Positions 10,953-23,752 of a DNA stretch of 64,000 nt are shown here, in pieces (positions within the stretch are counted from its first letter, which is position 1; every line of letters begins with the position of its first letter). The position numbers were made by a program, and so were the translations under genes. The notes below the pieces were generated by a model. The model was given only the letters and a program-made list of their open reading frames with translations, was not told the DNA's origin and ran no database searches. The stretch is from Nephrocerus scutellatus. Taxonomy: Eukaryota; Arthropoda; Insecta; Diptera; Pipunculidae. The stretch spans positions 62,511,719 to 62,575,718 of the forward strand of contig OX352765.1 in the NCBI GenBank assembly GCA_947095585.1, given 5' to 3'.

Positions 10953-11946
10953 CTATTTGTAACTATGTTTTTTGCATTGGTTAAATGTTAAGTTTCTATT
11001 TCTATTTAAATGGTCTATTCTTCTTATTTTGTCCTCATGAAATTTATCTGATAATGCTATAATGTCTTCTGCCGTTAAATTTTTGTTTATGAAATCTATG
11101 GGTTTCATTTTTGTTGTTGAGTGTATTGTCCTGTTGTAGATCGATATGGCTTTAAAAACTTTTTCGCCTAAATCTGAGGTATCCTTTGCTGTGTTCATTA
11201 TTCTAAGGTGTTCATTCAATGTCCCATGAAGTCTCTCGATGTCTGCATTACCCGTTTTTAGAGACGCTGTGGTCTTATGGAATGCAATATTATTTTCTTT
11301 TAGATATTGACCGACTGCCGAATGAAGTATACATGTTTCTCCATCTGAAATTATTTTATTGGGTTTCCCTAAAAATTGAATCCTCTGTTTAATTGCATTT
11401 AGGATTGATAACCAATTTCTATCCTCAAGTGAGTGTACTGTTGCATATTTTGAAAGTTTGTCGATTGTAGTTAAGTACATTACATTACGTTGTGGGAACC
11501 AAATGTCTAAGTGCATTATGTCGTTGAAATGTTTTGCAGTTTCTGTAACTTGGAATGGATTTCTTAAAGGGTTGCGATCGTGTTTAGCCAACTGGCAAAT
11601 ATCGCAATTATTTACGAATTTCTGTATTTGACTGCGAATTTGGGTAAAAATAAGTTGCTTTTAGTTCGTTGTACATCTCGCTTGTACCCCTATGATTATT
11701 TTCTAAGTGATTACTGGTTATAATTTCGAGTACTTCATTTAAATCTTTAATGTTGATTAGTTTCACTGATGTCTTCAAAATTCTTAAGCTTTTGTTACCC
11801 GAAAAGTATTTTACATATAAGTTTTGGAATTTCACATAAAGACTGTTGTCTTCACAGTAGACTACTATAGTACCTTTATCGAATAACACTCTTTTCATTA
11901 TGTCTAACAGATTACTGTTGTTAGTTACGTAAACAATGTTTTGCAC
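10953..11946 (-). pseudogene. int: Integrase of provirus 2, two frameshifts
   Basis: Same protein as the intact frame at 23752-22750. Two bases are missing near 11632, just before the zinc-binding CDIC pair, and one extra base lies near 10973, close to the C-terminus. The catalytic core itself (D in MHLDIW, D in IISDGET, E in NADIERLHG) is uninterrupted in the 11591-10953 frame. It overlaps the end of the linker frame at 11921. Confidence 0.85.
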
Positions 11947-14106
11947 TTTTTTTATGAATAATTTTTTGAGTTATTTTTTCCTTGTTTCCATAATAAATGT
12001 ATAGTTGATTTTTGTAAATGTTGATTGGTTTTTCGATAATAGGAATATGGTTCTGACTATCTTCTGCTGCTGAGTGAGTTGTTGCCGCTGTTGAAAGTTG
12101 ATCATTGTTGTCATTAGTAGTATGCTTTTCTATTTGGTTTCCAAATTTAATACATTTGTCGAACTCGCGACTTATGTCATTACATTCATCATGTATTTTG
12201 CGAATAGTAAGCTCTTCTTCATTATTATTTATTTCTATTTTATTTTGCGTAGGCAATCTGCTTATTGCGTCCGCTGCACTATTGTGTTTCCCTTTTACGT
12301 ATTCGATAGTGTAATCAAACTCATTCAATTTGATTTTCCATCTCTGTAGTTTCGAGTTTGGTTCTTTCAATGAGTCTAACCAAAATAGTGGTCTGTGATC
12401 TGTTTTTATCACAAATGTTCTCCCGAACAAATAGGGTCGAAAATACTTTGTAGATGCCACTATAGCAAGTAGCTCCTTTTCTATTTAAAGCTCTGCTGTA
12501 GTATGATATGACATGATTACTTTCCATTAGAATTCCGCCAATTGCGTAGTTGGAGGCATCAGTCGCTAAAATGAATTTTTTGCTAAAGTCTGGATACTGT
12601 AGTACTGGTTCAGTGGCTAGGTAGATCTTTAGTTTGTTGAACGCATTTACATAGTCTTTGTCTTTTAGATTTATTTTGCGTTTTTCTTGAGGTATTTAAT
12701 TATCGGATATGCGATTCGTGAGTAATCTTTAATAAAAACGCCTGTAGTAACTGGTTATCCCGAGGAAGGTTCTTATTTATTTCTGTGTTGTTGGTAATTT
12801 TATTGCTTGGATTGCTGACACTTTGCTAGGGTTTGGTTTTATGCCCTCTTCAGAGATGATATGGCCGAAAAACTCGGTGTCTTTCTTCATAAATTCGCAT
12901 TTTTGAAGTTGAATCTTTGGGTTCGCATCATATAGCCTCTGTAGTATTAATTTTAACGAATTAATGTGCTCTTCTAGACTTGTAGAAAATACCAATACGT
13001 CATCCAAGTATACTACGCAAATTTTGTTTATGAACTCGTGTAGTACCTTATTTATCATTCGCTGAAAGGTCGCCGGAGCGTTTTTTAAGCCAAAGGGCAT
13101 CCGGGTGAATTCATAGTGGCCAGTTGCGTGGGAAAGGCAGTTTTGTGCTGATCTCTTTTATCCGTTTCAATTGGGTGAAAGCCTTTGGCCAGATCCAGCT
13201 TTGAAAAATAAACGCACTTCCCCAGTTTATCAAAAATATCTTCTACATTGGGTATAGGAAACCGGTCATCTATTGTGTTTAAACTTAGTTTCCTATAATC
13301 GATGACGATACGCCACTTGCGTTGTCCTGAGGCATCGACTTTCTTTGGTACCACCCAGATAGGGCTATTATAAACGCTATTGGACTCCATTCTTATTCCT
13401 TGACGTAACATATCGTTTATTTTTTAGTTCACCTCTTCTCTATGAATTTCGGGGTACCTATAAAGTTTATTGTAGATAGGTATATCATCTTTCGTTGCGA
13501 TTCTGTGTTTTACCTCACTTGTAAACGTGAGATCATCATTGTCTTTGTAAAATACACTTTTATTTTGATTAATGAGTTTATGTAGCAATATCCTTTCTTC
13601 AGAGTTAAGGTGATCGTCTCTTATGAATTCTAAAATGTTCCATTTCTTGATTTCATTATTGAACATTTCGACTTCGTTTTCCTTATATGCGTTCCGATCA
13701 TAGATCATAGGTTAAGGAATATTTTAATACGCGCATTTTCTGTGCTTAAGACACGGTTCTTATAGTCTATCTTGGCATTAATATCACATAGAATACTATT
13801 TGCTATTAATCCGTCAAATCTATCGTGGAATTTGTATTCCAAGAAGTCTACGTAATGGTCAACCAAGTTAAATTCTCGAAATATTGGAAAGCGACAAATT
13901 ATATCTACTTGAGATATTTTATTAAGAGCGCGTAAGCTAATATTAACTTCACTTTTCCATTTGTTCTGACATAACCCAGGATTTATTAGGCTATGTTCTG
14001 CTCCTGAGTCTATAATATCGCATGGTCTTAAGTGGGTTACTTATTGTTATATTAGGCATGTATCTGAGGCGGTTTTGTAAAAATTTGCTTCATTAGTTGT
14101 TATATC
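11947..14106 (-). pseudogene. pol: Pol of provirus 2: protease, RT, RNase H
   Basis: Copy of the 141-2300 region, with the same lesions: the frameshift ahead of the DSGAEH protease motif (near 14010), the TAA after EEVN near 13424, the one-base loss ahead of MPFGLKN near 13105, and the shift in RNase H near 12466. The RT motif YLDD lies at 12999-13010. No additional copy-specific stop was seen in RT, unlike provirus 3. Confidence 0.85.
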
Positions 14107-14109
14107 CAT

Positions 14110-15025
14110 TTATTCTATACTATTATTTTGCTGCCTATTGTTGTTGAAATAGTTATTTCTGAAAGGATTTTGATTAGATTGTCGCGTTTGCGCACTGTAA
14201 TTGTTATAATTTCTTGTTTGTCGAGTTTGACTGCCTTGTGAGTCCTGTCTTTGATTTTGGAAAGTATTTTGCATATTTCCGTTTGATGTATTGTAGTTGT
14301 TAAATCTACCTCCTCCATTAACTTCTCTATTTTTTGCCTATTGGGTTGGTTCCGAAATATATAGTTTGCGTTACCATGATTATCTTTAGAGGTAAAATTT
14401 CCTCTGTGGCTTGATTTATAAAATTTGTCAAAAGATTTGTTTCTATTGTATCGTTAGGACCGAAGTGTTGATGTTTTACTTCTAATATTATCTTAAATGC
14501 TTCGTTCAACTTTTTTGGATTACGTAAAAGGATGATTGTTCGGGTTGGTTCAGGAAGATTATCTTTAAAACATTCAAGAGCTATGCGGTTGTTTGAATCG
14601 AATAATTCTTGATCATGTTCGTTATTGAGCAACTGTGTATTATTTATTCTACCTAAATAATTGCTTAAGCTATTATAAAAATCTTCTATCGTCGTTGTAA
14701 CGCGAGCTGTTCTAATTTTATCTATAAGTACATTTGTAGCTAATCTTTCTCCAAAATTAGATTTTAATATATCCTTAATTTCACTCCATGTCTCTAGTCT
14801 TCCCTGTCTATGAAGTGTTCTTCGTGCTTTACCTGTTATTTTATCTTTAATATAACCTGTTAAAATGGCTCTATTCGTTTCATTAAATTTTAATATCGTC
14901 GGCGCGATGGCATCGATTCTTTCAAAAATCTCGAGTAAATTATTATCTTCCCCACTGAATTCAGGGAGGCGAGCAATAAAGTCTAATATAATTTTGAAAT
15001 TTTCGGGCATTGATAGTTCCTCCAT
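14110..15025 (-). pseudogene. gag: Gag of provirus 2
   Basis: The 232-residue capsid frame 15025-14327 is residue-for-residue the same as in provirus 1. The basic Asn/Gln-rich tail continues in the shifted frame to about 14110, ending just before the protease. The frame change is at the same place as in the other copies. Confidence 0.75.
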
Positions 15026-15186
15026 TTTATAGCTTATTTAATAACTTATATATTTGTTGACTTTATTAAATGGCTTACGGTGGTTCAGTTTAATTGATGC
15101 TCCTGGATGTTAGTGATGCTTAAATATTTTTATTTGAATTTGCACTGCACTGATTCTACGTATATTTGTAAGTAGTAGACAACTTA

Positions 15187-15526
15187 TAATCAAACTTTTT
15201 AACGCTTGAAACTGTAAAAATTAGAATCAAATTTTGTAACACTTGAAACTGTAAAAATTAGAATCAAACTTTTTACGCTTGAAACTGTAAAAATTAGAAT
15301 CAAACTTTTTAACGCTTGAAACTGTAAAAATTGTAGGGTCAAACTTTTAACGCTTGAAGTACAATTGGAATCAAATTTTTTAGAACACTTGAGACTGTAA
15401 AAATTAGAATCAAATTTTGTAACACTTGAAACTGTAAAAATTACAATCAAATTTTGTAACACTTGAAACTGTAAAAATAGTGGGATCAAACTTTTAACGC
15501 TTGAAGTACAATTAGAGATAAAAAAA
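15187..15526 (-). repeat. Leader minisatellite of provirus 2
   Basis: Nine copies of the approximately 37-bp unit, in the same order and with the same variants as at 3381-3720, so the array length has stayed stable since the units were copied. Confidence 0.9.
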
Positions 15527-15562
15527 AATTTGTACTTCTTTTTAATCTCTTGGCCGTTTTTT

Positions 15563-15574
15563 CCGTCTGCGCCA
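15563..15574 (-). other. Primer binding site of provirus 2
   Basis: TGGCGCAGACGG on the minus strand, touching the 5' LTR; same as at 3757-3768. Confidence 0.75.
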
Positions 15575-15855
15575 GTAATGAAGACAAGTAGTCCGTTTTA
15601 GTTGGGAGTTTATTTCGAACTGAACTTAATACAAAGGTTCTTATCTTAAGTTGGGAACCAAACAACAATAGTCTACTTGCTACGTGACAGAATGTGCCGA
15701 TCATGCAAAATGATGCTGGGCGACAATCTGTCCGCATGGAATTATGATTTCTATGCTACGTGACCGAATGTGCCGATCATGCAAAATGATGCTGGACGAC
15801 AAGTCTGTGCGCGTGGGATTATGTTTGGATGTTGTGTTAGAATCAGCTTATAACA
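15574..15855 (-). repeat. 5' LTR of provirus 2
   Basis: 282 bp, same as 3768-4049. ATAT at 15856-15859 closes the insertion. Confidence 0.93.
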
Positions 15856-16669
15856 ATATTGACATCGTTGGTAGAAACCAAAGAACTGTACAGGAAGCTT
15901 TCATCCAGATAGAGCAGGCGGCACGAAATCTGGGGCTGCACATAAATGAGAGCAAAACAAAGTACATGGTGGCCTCGTCTGCGAGTAGAAGACCCAACAT
16001 TGGTCCCTCAATTCAGATAGTGGAGCGCGAATTCGAAGTAGTGCAATCCTTTAACTATCTCGGGTCAACTATAGCAGCCGATAACAGCATGGAACCAGAA
16101 ATACGCGCACGGTTGCTTAAAGCCAACAAAGCCTACTATAGCCTGTCAAGACTCTTCAAATCCAGGAACTTAACCATAACATCCAAGCTGCTGATATATA
16201 TAAGACAATGGTCATACCAGTACATATATCCGAGACTTGGGTGCTTAGCAAAAAGCATTGTGACCTCTTTGCCGCGTTCGAGAGAAAAGTCTTACGGAGA
16301 ATTGTCGGCCCCGTATGTGAGGAAGGACGATTCCGGAGACTCTATAATGATGAGATCTACGAACGTTACCGCGATGTCGACATCGTGAAGAAAATTAAGC
16401 TCGGTAGGCTCCGGTGGGCAGGACACCTAGCTCGCATGAGTGAAGAGGATCCTGCTCGGAAAGTCCTTTGCGGTAGGATTTATGGAACACGACAGCGAGG
16501 CCGGCGAAGCCTACGCTGGAAGGATGCCGTAGACCAGGACGCTCAGAGTTTAGGGATGCCAAACTGGATGACATCGGCTCGAAATCGGGACAGGTGGAGA
16601 GACTTTTTGCGGGAGGCCAGGACCGGACCCCGGTTGTAGAGCCAAATATGATGATGATGATGATGATGA
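15856..16669 (+). pseudogene. RTE-like LINE, 3' part (pairs with 6800-9047)
   Basis: Continuation of the LINE interrupted at 9047. Same content as 4050-4863, including the 4-base loss that shifts the frame near 16222 and the terminal (ATG)n tract. A substitution near 15992 (Ser to Pro) and another near 16270 (Leu to Phe) distinguish it from unit A. With the 5' part it gives a LINE of roughly 3.05 kb once the provirus is removed. Confidence 0.87.
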
Positions 16670-17336
16670 GAGGACATTATTTTAGCCACATCAGAGTCTA
16701 ATATAACAACAACAAGAAACAACTAAGACGAAATCACAAAGAGTAACACAACACAAAAGAGACATCATTAACATTAATAAGTACACAAATGTTATACACT
16801 TATACAAACAACTTATAGGTCAGCTTTGGTGAAACATAGTTATGAAAAGAAACATGAGTTTGATATGGAAAATGCGAGCACATTTGAATATGAAAGAAAG
16901 AAAAATAAACGTTTGTTTAAAGAACCCTGTCGTATTTCCAGTTAATTGTAAAGTAGATAGTAAGAGGTTACAATCTAATTATATCAATATAATTAAAAAT
17001 TACATAAGACAAAATTATCATAAATTAAAATAAATAATATATTTTGTCATTAATTGAATTTTAATGTGTTTAACCTAAATTTTTGTGTGTTTATTTACGT
17101 TTTCTTATAAAATATTAACACCTTCTTAAAATATTTATAAATAAAAAACACATGAACTAAGTTTTTTTAATTAATTTTTTTAATTTTTTGTTTAATATTT
17201 GTTTGATCGTTGAAAAAGGTGAAAAACACCGAAATATTCGATTAAATATAATTTTTTATTAAAAAAAAACAAAAAAGTCTATATTTCAGCCGCCATTAAT
17301 ATACCATTTAAATAAACAAAAGCTTTAAATATATTG
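16670..17336 (+). pseudogene. Penelope-like 3' fragment (unit B)
   Basis: Copy of 4864-5530. The endonuclease tail lies at about 16796-17033 and the stem-loop motif near 17216-17236. One short indel just upstream of the gag start (ATATTGG instead of ATACCTGG) separates this unit from A and C. Confidence 0.5.
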
Positions 17337-17345
17337 GTGACTGAC

Positions 17346-18506
17346 ATGAAGTGTTACCAACTTCAGACTGTCATTGCTGTCAAACCAGTAATGGACTGCG
17401 CCCCAGAAGACAAATGTTATTCACCACCACACAAGCCACAGAAGACTACGTCCAGTGCACGTCAACGCAACCTCGCTACGCCACAGAAGACGACGTTTAT
17501 TCATCACCACACACGCCGTCACTCAGGCAAAACTATCAGCTTAAGTCCAGCGACATTCGTCCCACCACGTTGTATCTCCACACCATCATATTCAGCAGTC
17601 ATCGACCAAGTCAGGAAATGGTCTGTGAAATTCGACGTTGTGCGCGACCCACTAGCCTTCATTGAACGGGTCGAAGAATTATCGGTTGTCTATGGGATAG
17701 ACAAGGATTTCCTGTCACGTACAATTCCAGAACTCCTCACGGATAGTGCCTTGATCTGGTACAGGAACAATAACGGTCATTGGAAGACGTGGGAAACATT
17801 TAGGAACAACTTCCTGAAGTTTTTCCTCCCAGCACGTTTCTTTGAAAGATTGGACGACGACATCCACCAAAGAAAACAGCTCCTGAAAGAATCGTTCAAA
17901 GACTACGTAAATACCCTCCAGAACCTGATGCACCACGCCAGGTACAACGAGGACCACAAGCTGGAACGAATTTTCCGCTACAGCCGCCAGGACTACCAAT
18001 TATACATAAAGCGGAAGCACTTCGCCTGCCTCGAAGAGCTGAATAATTTAACCGAGGATTTCGAGTGTCTTAACTGCGGCAGTCGAAACGACGAAACACC
18101 ATCACGGCCATCAAGAAAGGACTAGCAGCACCGACAAGGCGCCCAGATGCCAGGAGGAGCGGTCAACCCACGGTCGGAATGCCGCCGATGCGGCAAGCAA
18201 GGAAATTTTTTGAGAGAATGCCGCAATCCTAGGGTTCTGTTCTGCTGGGAATGCGGAAAACAAAATACCAAGAACATCGACTGCTGCCGCCGACCAGCGG
18301 GAAATGTCAACGGGTTTCGCCGAATGTCAGGAATGGTGGAACCTCAGAATCTTACGCCCAGGCAATTAGAACGACTGCAACTGGAGGATGGGACCGCAGA
18401 TCACCACGTACTGAAATATCTAGAGATACTACAGCAAGAAGAGTACCACATAGCCGCTATGAAAACCATAAGAGGAGAAGAACTCACTGCTACACTGCAG
18501 AAATAG
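17346..18506 (+). pseudogene. gag: Gypsy-2 Gag (unit B)
   Basis: Same structure as in unit A: capsid, in-frame TAG near 18125, then two His-less knuckles to 18506. It differs by Leu for Ile in the segment before AFIERVEEL. An upstream in-frame TTG and GTG extend the open frame, but the ATG at 17346 is the natural start. Confidence 0.75.
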
Positions 18507-18604
18507 GGGGAATAACACAGAATGCTCTAGAATTGCATGTGGCCGTAACTATCTCTGACTGGTGGAAGTGCGATCAAACCTCCACGTGGTGGCCGCTGGT
18601 AATT

Positions 18605-20852
18605 TTCCTCCAATTCAGGAAAAGCTGAATGATCGGGCTAGTCCCTTCAAAGTAAGGTTGGCGCGAGGCCAATAACCTCGCCTGTAAAAAATTATTATTA
18701 CGATACCCAAAATCAACCTCGGATACACTGATGAACGACGACGACCACGGCAACGAAAACGGCTAAACGATTTAAGAATTTTCTCATGGAACGTACGCTC
18801 ACTGTATAAAGCTCGAGCTGCACAGTAGCTAGCCGATACCCTGTCCAAATATAATGCTGACTTATCAGAAATTCAGGAGATGCGGTGGACAGGGAATGGT
18901 TTCCTACAAAAATCAGAATATGACATTTATTACAGCTGTCATGCAAGACATCATGTGCTCGGGGTGGTTTCTAGTCATTAAAAGAATGAAACACACCATT
19001 ATCGGCTTTAATGCAGTTAATGAACGGCTATGCATCCTTCGCGTGTGGGGCAAATTTAAAAACATAAGCCTCATAAACGTTCACGCACCTACAGAGGAAT
19101 ACCCAGATGATGAAAAAGAAGAATTCTTTGAATCAGTCGAACGGGAACTCAATGCCTGCACTCAGTATGATGTAAAAATCATTCTTGGGATATGAACGCT
19201 AAAATAGGTAGGGAGCCAGTATTCAGGCAGTACATTGGCACCCATAGCTTACACGAGAACACTAATGACAATGGACAACGAGTCATATGAATGGCAGCAA
19301 GCAATAATTTGGTCGTTGCGAGTACAAGGTTTGCGCGTAAAAATATCCACAAAACCACCTGGGTATCTCCCGATGGAGCCACTCGTAGCCAGATAGACCA
19401 CGTGTTGATAGACCGCCGCCACAATCCGAACCTGATGACGGTACGAACGTACCGAGGTGCCAACGTCGACTCGGACCCCTATCTTGTTGGTATGGTGCTC
19501 CGAGCGCGGATTGCATCATCACGGAAGACTGCATCCGCGAATCAGATTCGAGTCAACACGGCTGCCTTTCGCAATGAAGAGACCAGAAACAACGACGGTC
19601 ATGCGATAGGACTCGCCCTAAATGCAGGAAGAGGAAGTCCTGGGGCTGAGATGTCGGGCGTAGAAGAGAAATGGACACGCCTTAAGAATACTGTCATTAG
19701 TACCGCTGACTCCATTTTAGGCAGTAGTCGTCGAGATCGAAACGACTGGTTCGATGACGAATGTAAGCTAGCGACTGAACGTAAGAATGTTGCGTACCGA
19801 GCAATGCAACAATCTCATAGAACGCGGGCACGCGAAGATGAATATAAAGAGCTCAGAAGATATGAAAAAACAGTTCACCGGCGAAAGAAAGCAGCCTGGG
19901 AGAAGAATCTCGTCCGTGAACTGGAACAGTACAGAGAGCAAGGACCGCACCAGGCGCGGAAGTTCTACCAAAGGGTCCGCGGTATTACGCAATATACACC
20001 ACGTTGCATCTTCTTCCAAGGACAATGAGGGTAATCTGATCGCCGATCTTAAAGGCATCTTAGAGCGATGGGAAGAGCACTTTCATGAGTTGCTAAATGG
20101 CCAGCTAACTGAGGAATTGGAGGCTCCACCAATGACCGAAGATCATACTATGCTGCCGCCACCAAGCATAGTCGAAGATAGCATAGCGATAAATCGGCTC
20201 AAAAATAATAAGGCCCCGGGATCTGATGGGATCCCAGCGGAACTGATAAAAATAGGAGGCCCCACATTACACCAAGCAATTCATGAAATAATAGTGCAAG
20301 TATGGGAAGAAGAAGTTATGCCAGAAGACTGGCGAAGAGGCATCCTGGGCCCCATACATAAGAAGGGAGATATCACAAAATGCAGCAATTATCGTGGTAT
20401 AACTCCTTCAAGACAGGATAGCCCCATACGCTAAAGCCATCATTGGTCCATACCAGTGTGGCTTCATCCCAGGCAAATCAACAACTGATCAGATTTACAC
20501 CCTAAGGCAGGTGATGGAGAAATGTCTAGAGTTTCAAAACTCACTACACCATCTTTTTATAGACTTTAAAGCCGCCTATTATAAACTTTTTACTTTATAA
20601 AGCCATGAGAGAATTCGGCATCCCAAATAAACTGACACGTAGGTTGACCATGACCAATGTTATAAGCCAAGTAAAAATATTCGGATCACTATCAAGCCCA
20701 TTCAACATCTATAACGGGCTCCGACAAGGGGATGGACTGGCCTGCGTCCTCTTCAACCCGTCGTTGGAGAAAGTGATCCGAGACTCTGACGTAACGGCGA
20801 GAGGAACAATCCTCTTTAAATCCATTCAGATACTGGCTTAAGCAGACGATAT
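18605..20852 (+). pseudogene. RTE-like LINE, 5' part (pairs with 27660-28477)
   Basis: Endonuclease at about 18765-19545, RT at 20029-20852. It has the same SDH-to-SDP change, the same missing RT stretch after NYRGIT, and the same TAA in place of the catalytic Tyr (20839-20841). Target duplication ATAT at 20849-20852. Near 19184 GGGG has become TGGG, a harmless third-position change. Confidence 0.88.
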
Positions 20853-21134
20853 AGTAATGAAGACAAGTAGTCCGTTTTAGTTGGGAGTTTATTTCGAACT
20901 GAACTTAATACAAAGGTTCTTATCTTAAGTTGGGAACCAAACAACAATAGTCTACTTGCTACGTGACAGAATGTGCCGAGCATGCAAAATGATGCTGGGC
21001 GACAATCTGTCCGCATGGAACTATGATTGCTATGCTACGTGACCGAATGTGCCGATCATGCAAAATGATGCTGGGCGACAAGTCTGTGCGCGTGGGATTA
21101 TGTTTGGATGTTATGTTAGAATCCGGTTATAACA
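20853..21134 (-). repeat. 3' LTR of provirus 3
   Basis: 282 bp, identical to 9048-9329. The polypurine tract follows at 21135-21148 (minus-strand purines). Confidence 0.93.
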
Positions 21135-21145
21135 CCCCCACCCTT

Positions 21146-22363
21146 TGATACAACCTTCTCGGGTGTTTGTCTTTTATTTTGGGTTTCATTTGAAATTAAT
21201 TCGATTTTTGTAGTTATATGTTGTTTAGTTCCTTTCGCTTTACAATAGGAATATAGTACGATACATGCTATCGTTACTGTTATTAATGCAATGTTTATTA
21301 TAATTGTTAAATAATTATTTTTGTTTGACTTATATTCTAAATAATTTATTTTCTGTCTGTTTTGAATGTTATTAAGTGTATTTTTTCTAAAGTAAAATTA
21401 AACATTTTTTTTTGTCATATTAACAATTGGTATTGAGAGTATAGGTTCATTATAAAATTTTTCCAGTTTATTGGTAAACTTAGAGTGTTCAATTTGAATT
21501 TTACAATCTGAATATTTAATTAAGTTATGGCCTTTGACAGTGATTTCTTGGTTGACACAGTTTTGAAAAATTGTTTGAACATCTGAATTTTTTATTGCGA
21601 TCAATCCAAGTTCAAGTTCTTCGACTATTTTCTCGTTACTAATAGTAAAATTACAATAGTTATTTCTTTTAATCAAATTTCTAATACAATTGCTACTGTG
21701 TAATTCAAGATTTTTTTTGTTTACAACATTATTTGTATACTCAAAAACATTTTGTTCTGAAGTAATTATTCGATTACTTTCATTTAAAAACAGTTCTTCT
21801 TGATTTTGATTAGGGAAGGGGATTATAAGGGCCAAAAAATATTTTTCTTGAGTGAATACTGGAATAGAAATCGTAAAAAGAATTGTTTGCCTATTAATGA
21901 GTACACTGCTTCTAATATACGGCAATATCTCAATTGAAATGTTATACTTCAGTATTTCTTCGTTTGTTAGGATATCATGAGCAAGTACGTCCAACCTACT
22001 TAGTAGAATGTTGTCCTTAATATTCTCCACTTGTTTAGTTATCTTAGAGATATCAATTAGTATCGTCGAGGCATATTTCATTTCGTTTGTTATGGTATTG
22101 TTGTTCATGGATTCTGTGGTTATATTTGTTAAAAGCTCGCGTAATTTGATCTGCTGCTCGTTTATGTGGTTTTTTATTTTATCCACCGATGTTATAAGAT
22201 CATTGTTGATTTTTAGTTGTTTGTTAATTTCGTTTGTTATTTGCTACGAATTTTGATCCAGATTATTTAGGTGTGCATATATCTCTTCTGCATCTTCATT
22301 GTCCATAACACCGACCAAAAAGTTCAGTGAATTTCCCCAAAGGTTAGTGAGTTCTCTCTTCTG
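21146..22363 (-). pseudogene. env: Env-like fusion subunit of provirus 3
   Basis: Remainder of env after the stop at 22364-22366 in the basic cleavage region. It has further stops near 22245 and at 21398-21400, then the hydrophobic anchor segment near 21205-21275. Same frame as the integrase-env frame upstream. One residue differs from provirus 2 near the end (Lys for Asn), caused by an indel-neutral A/T change near 21457. Confidence 0.72.
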
Positions 22364-23752
22364 TCATCTTGGTATAATTGTGTTTATATTTTCTCGTAGC
22401 TGATAAAGTTCTCTCTGCAGCAATTCTAAATGTACATCGCCATTATTCAATTGTAAAGTTTTTATATTAGATTCGATTACGTTGGTTAACTTAACGTATT
22501 CTTCCAGGTTAATTACGTGAATGAATCTGACGTAGTTATCCACGATGAGTTTTTCTTCTAATTTCTGTATTATATAACCGTTATTTGTGTATATTGGCGT
22601 TATTTCCAATCTTTTGGCCACCGACTGGGCAATTAGGTCCATTATTATGCCTATCATTTCCTCTGGAACTGCTACGAGATCAAAAAAAAAAATATAGGTG
22701 CCATCTGAAGAAAAATTATTTAGTTTGCTGTACTTAGGGTTCTTTTTGACTACGGTTCTATTTGTAACTATGTTTTCGCATTGGTTAAATGTTAAGTTTC
22801 TATTTCTATTTAAATGGTCTATTCTTCTTATTTTGTCCTCATGAAATTTATCTGATAATGCTATAATGTCTTCTGCCGTTAAATTTTTGTTTATGAAATC
22901 TATGGGTTTCATTTTTGTTGTTGAGTGTATTGTCCTGTTGTAGATCGATATGGCTTTAAAAACTTTTTCGCCTAAATCTGAGGTATCCTTTGCTGTGTTC
23001 ATTATTCTAAGGTGTTCATTCAATGTCCCATGAAGTCTCTCGATGTCTGCATTACCCGTTTTTAGAGACGCTGTGGTCTTATGGAATGCAATATTATTTT
23101 CTTTTAGATATTGACCGACTGCCGAATGAAGTATACATGTTTCTCCATCTGAAATTATTTTATTGGGTTTCCCTAAAAATTGAATGCTCTGTTTAATTGC
23201 ATTTAGGATTGATAACCAATTTCTATCCTCAAGTGAGTGTACTGTTGCATATTTTGAAAGTTTGTCGATTGTAGTTAAGTACATTACATTACGTTGTGGG
23301 AACCAAATGTCTAAGTGCATTATGTCGTTGAAATGTTTTGCAGTTTCTGTAACTTGGAATGGATTTCTTAAAGGGTTGCGATCGTGTTTAGCCAACTGGC
23401 AAATATCGCAATTATTTACGAATTTCTGTATTTGACTTTGCGAATTTGGGTAAAAATAAGTTGCTTTTAGTTCGTTGTACATCTCGCTTGTACCCCTATG
23501 ATTATTTTCTAAGTGATTACTGGTTATAATTTCGAGTACTTCATTTAAATCTTTAATGTTGATTAGTTTCACTGATGTCTTCAAAATTCTTAAGCTTTTG
23601 TTACCCGAAAAGTATTTTACATATAAGTTTTGGAATTTCACATAAAGACTGTTGTCTTCACAGTAGACTACTATAGTACCTTTATCGAATAACACTCTTT
23701 TCATTATGTCTAACAGATTACTGTTGTTAGTTACGTAAACAATGTTTTGCAC
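22364..23752 (-). CDS. int: Integrase running in frame into env N-terminus (462 aa)
   Basis: The longest retroviral frame in the array. Residues 80 and 85 (His) and 115 and 118 (Cys) form an HHCC zinc site. D148 (MHLDIW), D202 (IISDGET) and E238 (NADIERLHG) form the D,D-35-E catalytic triad of retroviral integrases, which insert viral DNA into the host genome. From about residue 340 a linker leads, without a stop, into the start of the env-like segment at 22657. In errantiviruses env is normally made from a spliced RNA, so this continuity is unusual and may be chance or a decay product. It starts where the RNase H linker frame ends (overlap 23727-23752). RT upstream is dead, so the protein is unlikely to be produced as a Pol product. 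Confidence 0.82.
   Translation of the reverse strand: MQNIVYVTNNSNLLDIMKRVLFDKGTIVVYCEDNSLYVKFQNLYVKYFSGNKSLRILKTSVKLINIKDLNEVLEIITSNHLENNHRGTSEMYNELKATYFYPNSQSQIQKFVNNCDICQLAKHDRNPLRNPFQVTETAKHFNDIMHLDIWFPQRNVMYLTTIDKLSKYATVHSLEDRNWLSILNAIKQSIQFLGKPNKIISDGETCILHSAVGQYLKENNIAFHKTTASLKTGNADIERLHGTLNEHLRIMNTAKDTSDLGEKVFKAISIYNRTIHSTTKMKPIDFINKNLTAEDIIALSDKFHEDKIRRIDHLNRNRNLTFNQCENIVTNRTVVKKNPKYSKLNNFSSDGTYIFFFDLVAVPEEMIGIIMDLIAQSVAKRLEITPIYTNNGYIIQKLEEKLIVDNYVRFIHVINLEEYVKLTNVIESNIKTLQLNNGDVHLELLQRELYQLRENINTIIPR

Larger units (their letters stand above)
9048..15855 (-). mobile_element. Errantivirus-like provirus 2, complete (6,808 bp)
   Basis: Minus-strand provirus bounded by 282-bp LTRs (9048-9329 and 15574-15855) and ATAT duplications. 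The order on the minus strand is LTR, primer site, leader repeats, gag, pol, integrase, env, polypurine tract, LTR. The two LTRs differ at 7 of 282 positions by my alignment. All genes carry lesions, so it cannot be autonomous. Confidence 0.93.
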
